The notes under the pieces were generated by a model. The model worked only from the letters and a program-made list of their open reading frames with translations, had not been told where the DNA came from and ran no database searches. Of a stretch of DNA of 64,000 nucleotides, positions 61,693 through 64,000 are shown piece after piece. A program made the translations under genes and the position numbers. Each line of letters starts with the position of its first letter. Within the stretch, counting starts at the first letter, position 1. The stretch lies in NCBI GenBank assembly GCA_047967505.1, contig CM106540.1; one strand, written 5' to 3'. Source of the stretch: Dipteris shenzhenensis (Eukaryota > Polypodiophyta > Polypodiopsida > Gleicheniales).

Positions 61693-61830
61693 CATACGCT
61701 CTTGCATAAGCATAAGCATATGAGCATATGCTTATGAGCTCATGCATAAGCATGAGCATATAAGCATATGCTCATGAACATATGAGCATATGCTCATGCA
61801 TAAGCACAAGCATCTACTTTAGCATATTCT
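61693..61830. repeat. GCATAAGC/GCATATGC motif cluster, right part
   Basis: Dense direct and inverted motifs (GCATAAGCATAAGCATATGA, ATGAGCATATGCTTATGAGC). It repeats ACTTTAGCATATKCTTATGA from 56132 at 61811, so part of the cluster is duplicated. Confidence 0.7.
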
Positions 61831-62640
61831 TATGAAAAGAGAGAAAAGAGGATGAAAGAGAGGGAAAAAGAAGAGAAGGAAGAGGGGAAAAAGAGAAAAA
61901 GAGGGAAAGAGGAAGGAAAAGAGGGAAAGAGGGGAAGAAGAGGAAATAAGAGAAGAGAGGGGAAGAGAGGGTTCCTATGCCCATAACTGCAGCTAGTACT
62001 TAAGGTGCTAGCTGTAGGCCTATGCAAATCACAAAAATAAAAATTGGAAAAGAGAGGAAGCACTTTCTTACCTAGAAAAATCCCGCTCAGTGTTTCGTGG
62101 ACTAGCCCTACAAAAGAGAGGAAACATATATTTTTTAGATAACTACTTAGTGAAAGTTGGAGTTTGAAGAAGCAACTTTCCAAAGGGATTGAATTGAGGG
62201 TACAAGCATAAGCCTACAAACAAGGCCCAAAAGCATGAAAGGAAGGGAAAGAGGAGGAAGAGAAATACAAAAAAAAGAAGAGGTGAGTCTTCTTTCTTTC
62301 ACCAAATCTCGCTTTTTGTCTAACTCTGAAAATCAAGCATGAAAAGTTGCACATGGACTTAGCAATGCAAGGATAAACATGCTTCAACACTCACAAAATG
62401 AAATCTCACAAAAAATGAGCCTACATTGCTTAAAGAGACACACCTTCTTGAAAAATGTCCTTTCACACGAGCAGAGAGGGAGAAGGTTGAAGGGGGAGCA
62501 CAAGTGTTGGGAGAGGGACTAGGTAGGGTTAAGGAGTGTGGAAAAGAGATTGGAGGAAAGTGAGGTCATCGTATATAACGAAGGAGGAGAGATTTTTGCT
62601 TTTTCCTCAATAGAGTTGTGAAAGACTTCCTTGCATGAGG
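61831..62640. other. Purine-rich tract (61831-61975) and unassigned sequence
   Basis: A GAAAGAGAGGG-type run, then sequence with a possible splice-rich structure but no convincing coding frame. Confidence 0.45.
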
Positions 62641-62657
62641 TTTCTAGTTTTAGCCCC

Positions 62658-62740
62658 CAGCATCGCTATATAGCAATGTTGGTCAGTCGCTATATAGCAA
62701 CACTACATATTCTAAAAGCATCGCTATAAAGTGACGGTTC
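62658..62740. repeat. Repeated GCTATATAGC palindromes
   Basis: ATCGCTATATAGCAATG and GTCGCTATATAGCAACA within 35 bp, then a partial copy ATCGCTATAAAG near 62720. Confidence 0.6.
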
Positions 62741-62855
62741 AGGACACTTTATCTAAGAAGAGAAGGAAGGAGCTCATAGGGGTGGCTATTTATTGGATTT
62801 AAATGGATTTCCTTGCATTTTGGGTTGTGATTTTGGAGGTGTTTAGTTGAAAGGG

Positions 62856-64000
62856 ATGAGTGGAAGCTCGTCAAATGATGCGCCAATGCCCAGGAGCACA
62901 GAGTGGCTTACGAAGAGGTGTATTGTCATTGCACTCATTGCAAGCAAGAATACGACATCAATGCCATATTTTCATGCGCCACTTGTGGAAGGAGGGAGCC
63001 TGCACCAATTCCCATCATTGGTGGTGCACGTGGTGATGGATCATCAGTAAGTCAATGCTATTTGAGTTGGTTGATTAATATTTCATGCATACATGACACA
63101 AAACCTTGAGACAAGAGCTTATATTTACACAAAACCTTGAGACAAGATGAGGAGGTTGTGTATATAACTTCATACTTTGAGCAAGAGGATAGTCTCCTGG
63201 ATGTGCCAAATGATGATGAGGTTATGGTAGACATGATGGATTCTATTTTTAGGGACACTACATCACATGTTCATGTGATGTCCAAGTTTGAGGCCAATAT
63301 GCAAGAGTTGCAATCAACACAGTTGTACGAGGGTGCTAAGATGTCAAAACTATGGGCTTGTCTCTCAATCTTGAATATGGATTATGATACCATCCATGAT
63401 TGCTGTAAAGATTGTATTCTCTTTTGTCGTGAGCATGGCGATTTGGCTAGTTGTCCAAAGTGTGGGGAACAATGATATAGAGATGACTTGGAGGGTGAGT
63501 TGTAGCAAATCCTAGTAAAGGTCTTGAGACACTTTCCCATCATTGCTAGAATACAACACATGTTCCGATGCAAATCCATAGCAAAGTTGATGACTTGGCA
63601 TGCTAAACATCGGTCCACTACTGACACATTGAGGATTCTTGCAGATTGTGCATCTTGGAAGCACATAGACAATCAGTTTCCGAACTTTGCAAGGGAGCCA
63701 CGAAACTTACATCTTGGGCTTGCCATGGATGGCGTTAACACTTTTAGGTTATGATCGACATCTTGGTCGACATGGCCCATAGTCTTGGTGAATTACAATA
63801 TCCCACCATGGATAATATTAAAGAAGAGACACCTAATGCTTGCAATACTTGTGCCAGAGAAGTACAAGGCTAAAAATATGAATGTGTACATGGCACCTTT
63901 GATAGAGGAGTTACAAATCTTATGGAGAGGAGTGCAGGTCTCTGATATTTTCAAAGCTCCTAGACATACCCATGACGTTTTGGTCAAGGGAATCTTGATG
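62856..64000 (+). pseudogene. CACTA (En/Spm) TNP2 transposase, broken, runs off the window
   Basis: An N-terminal segment at 62856-63060 has Cys pairs (Y-C-H-C-T-H-C, C-A-T-C-G-R). 63150-63475 matches the TNP2 lead region (ACLSILNMDYDTIHDCCKDC, CPKCGEQ). 63480-64000 carries the Transposase_21 core (HLGLAMDGVNTF, STSWSTWPIVLVNYNIPPW, VYMAPLIEELQILW). Stops lie at about 63476 and 63503, with a frame change near 63750. It is related to the fragment at 21842-23700 but on the other strand. Confidence 0.85.

Overview
The window is nuclear DNA of a land plant, probably a large-genome lineage such as a fern, lycophyte or gymnosperm. The evidence is GT-AG introns, low GC, Arabidopsis-type telomere motifs (TTTAGGG), plant Ty1/copia, Ty3, LINE and CACTA elements, and tRNA-iMet primer sites of the TGGTATCAGAGC type. 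No species can be named. Almost everything is mobile DNA, mostly decayed and nested. No rRNA gene, tRNA gene or CRISPR array is supported.

Region 1 (1-13269): the right-hand part of a very long DNA transposon (copy 1). Its two convergent genes are a RING-H2/coiled-coil protein (+ strand) and a DDE-type transposase of about 940 residues (- strand). Between them lie an LTR remnant and a 2.3-kb satellite whose first units carry TTTAGGG runs. A second, internally deleted copy of the family (copy 2, 28190-35345) is complete at both ends: 29-bp inverted repeats, a 4-bp target duplication (AGGA) and an array of about 15 palindromes built on CCTCGATCGAGG. It sits in the pol gene of a Ty3 element (27566-42419), which also holds a CACTA fragment.

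Region 2 (13270-27565): fossils. A decayed coiled-coil/zinc-finger gene (13990-16145) faces a decayed transposase (16250-17165), apparently a diverged relative of the copy 1 family. They are followed by a 5'-truncated LINE, a CACTA TNP2 fragment and microsatellites.

Region 3 (42880-56030) is the most unusual part. It contains a gene whose product joins a histone H3/CENH3-like tail and histone fold to a C-terminal Ulp1-type (C48, SUMO protease-like) domain. It is divergently paired with a small basic nuclear-protein gene across a promoter with palindromic CACGTG boxes. The whole pair is duplicated in inverted orientation about 4 kb away; there the histone part remains but the protease is missing. 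Ten copies of a 75-bp hairpin-forming repeat sit in the first introns of all four genes. Between the arms is an intact 417-codon orphan gene, and beyond them a transposase-like gene (53880-56026).

Region 4 (56080-64000): a young Ty1/copia element (56202-61687; LTRs differ at one site by eye; TSD GTAAC) splits a stretch rich in GCATAAGC motifs. A CACTA TNP2 pseudogene runs off the right edge.

How the genes may work together: the first transposon carries what looks like a ubiquitin-ligase-type protein beside its transposase. The second locus carries a histone-SUMO-protease fusion beside a transposase-like gene. Both suggest mobile DNA that manipulates host chromatin or ubiquitin/SUMO pathways; this is inference from domains.
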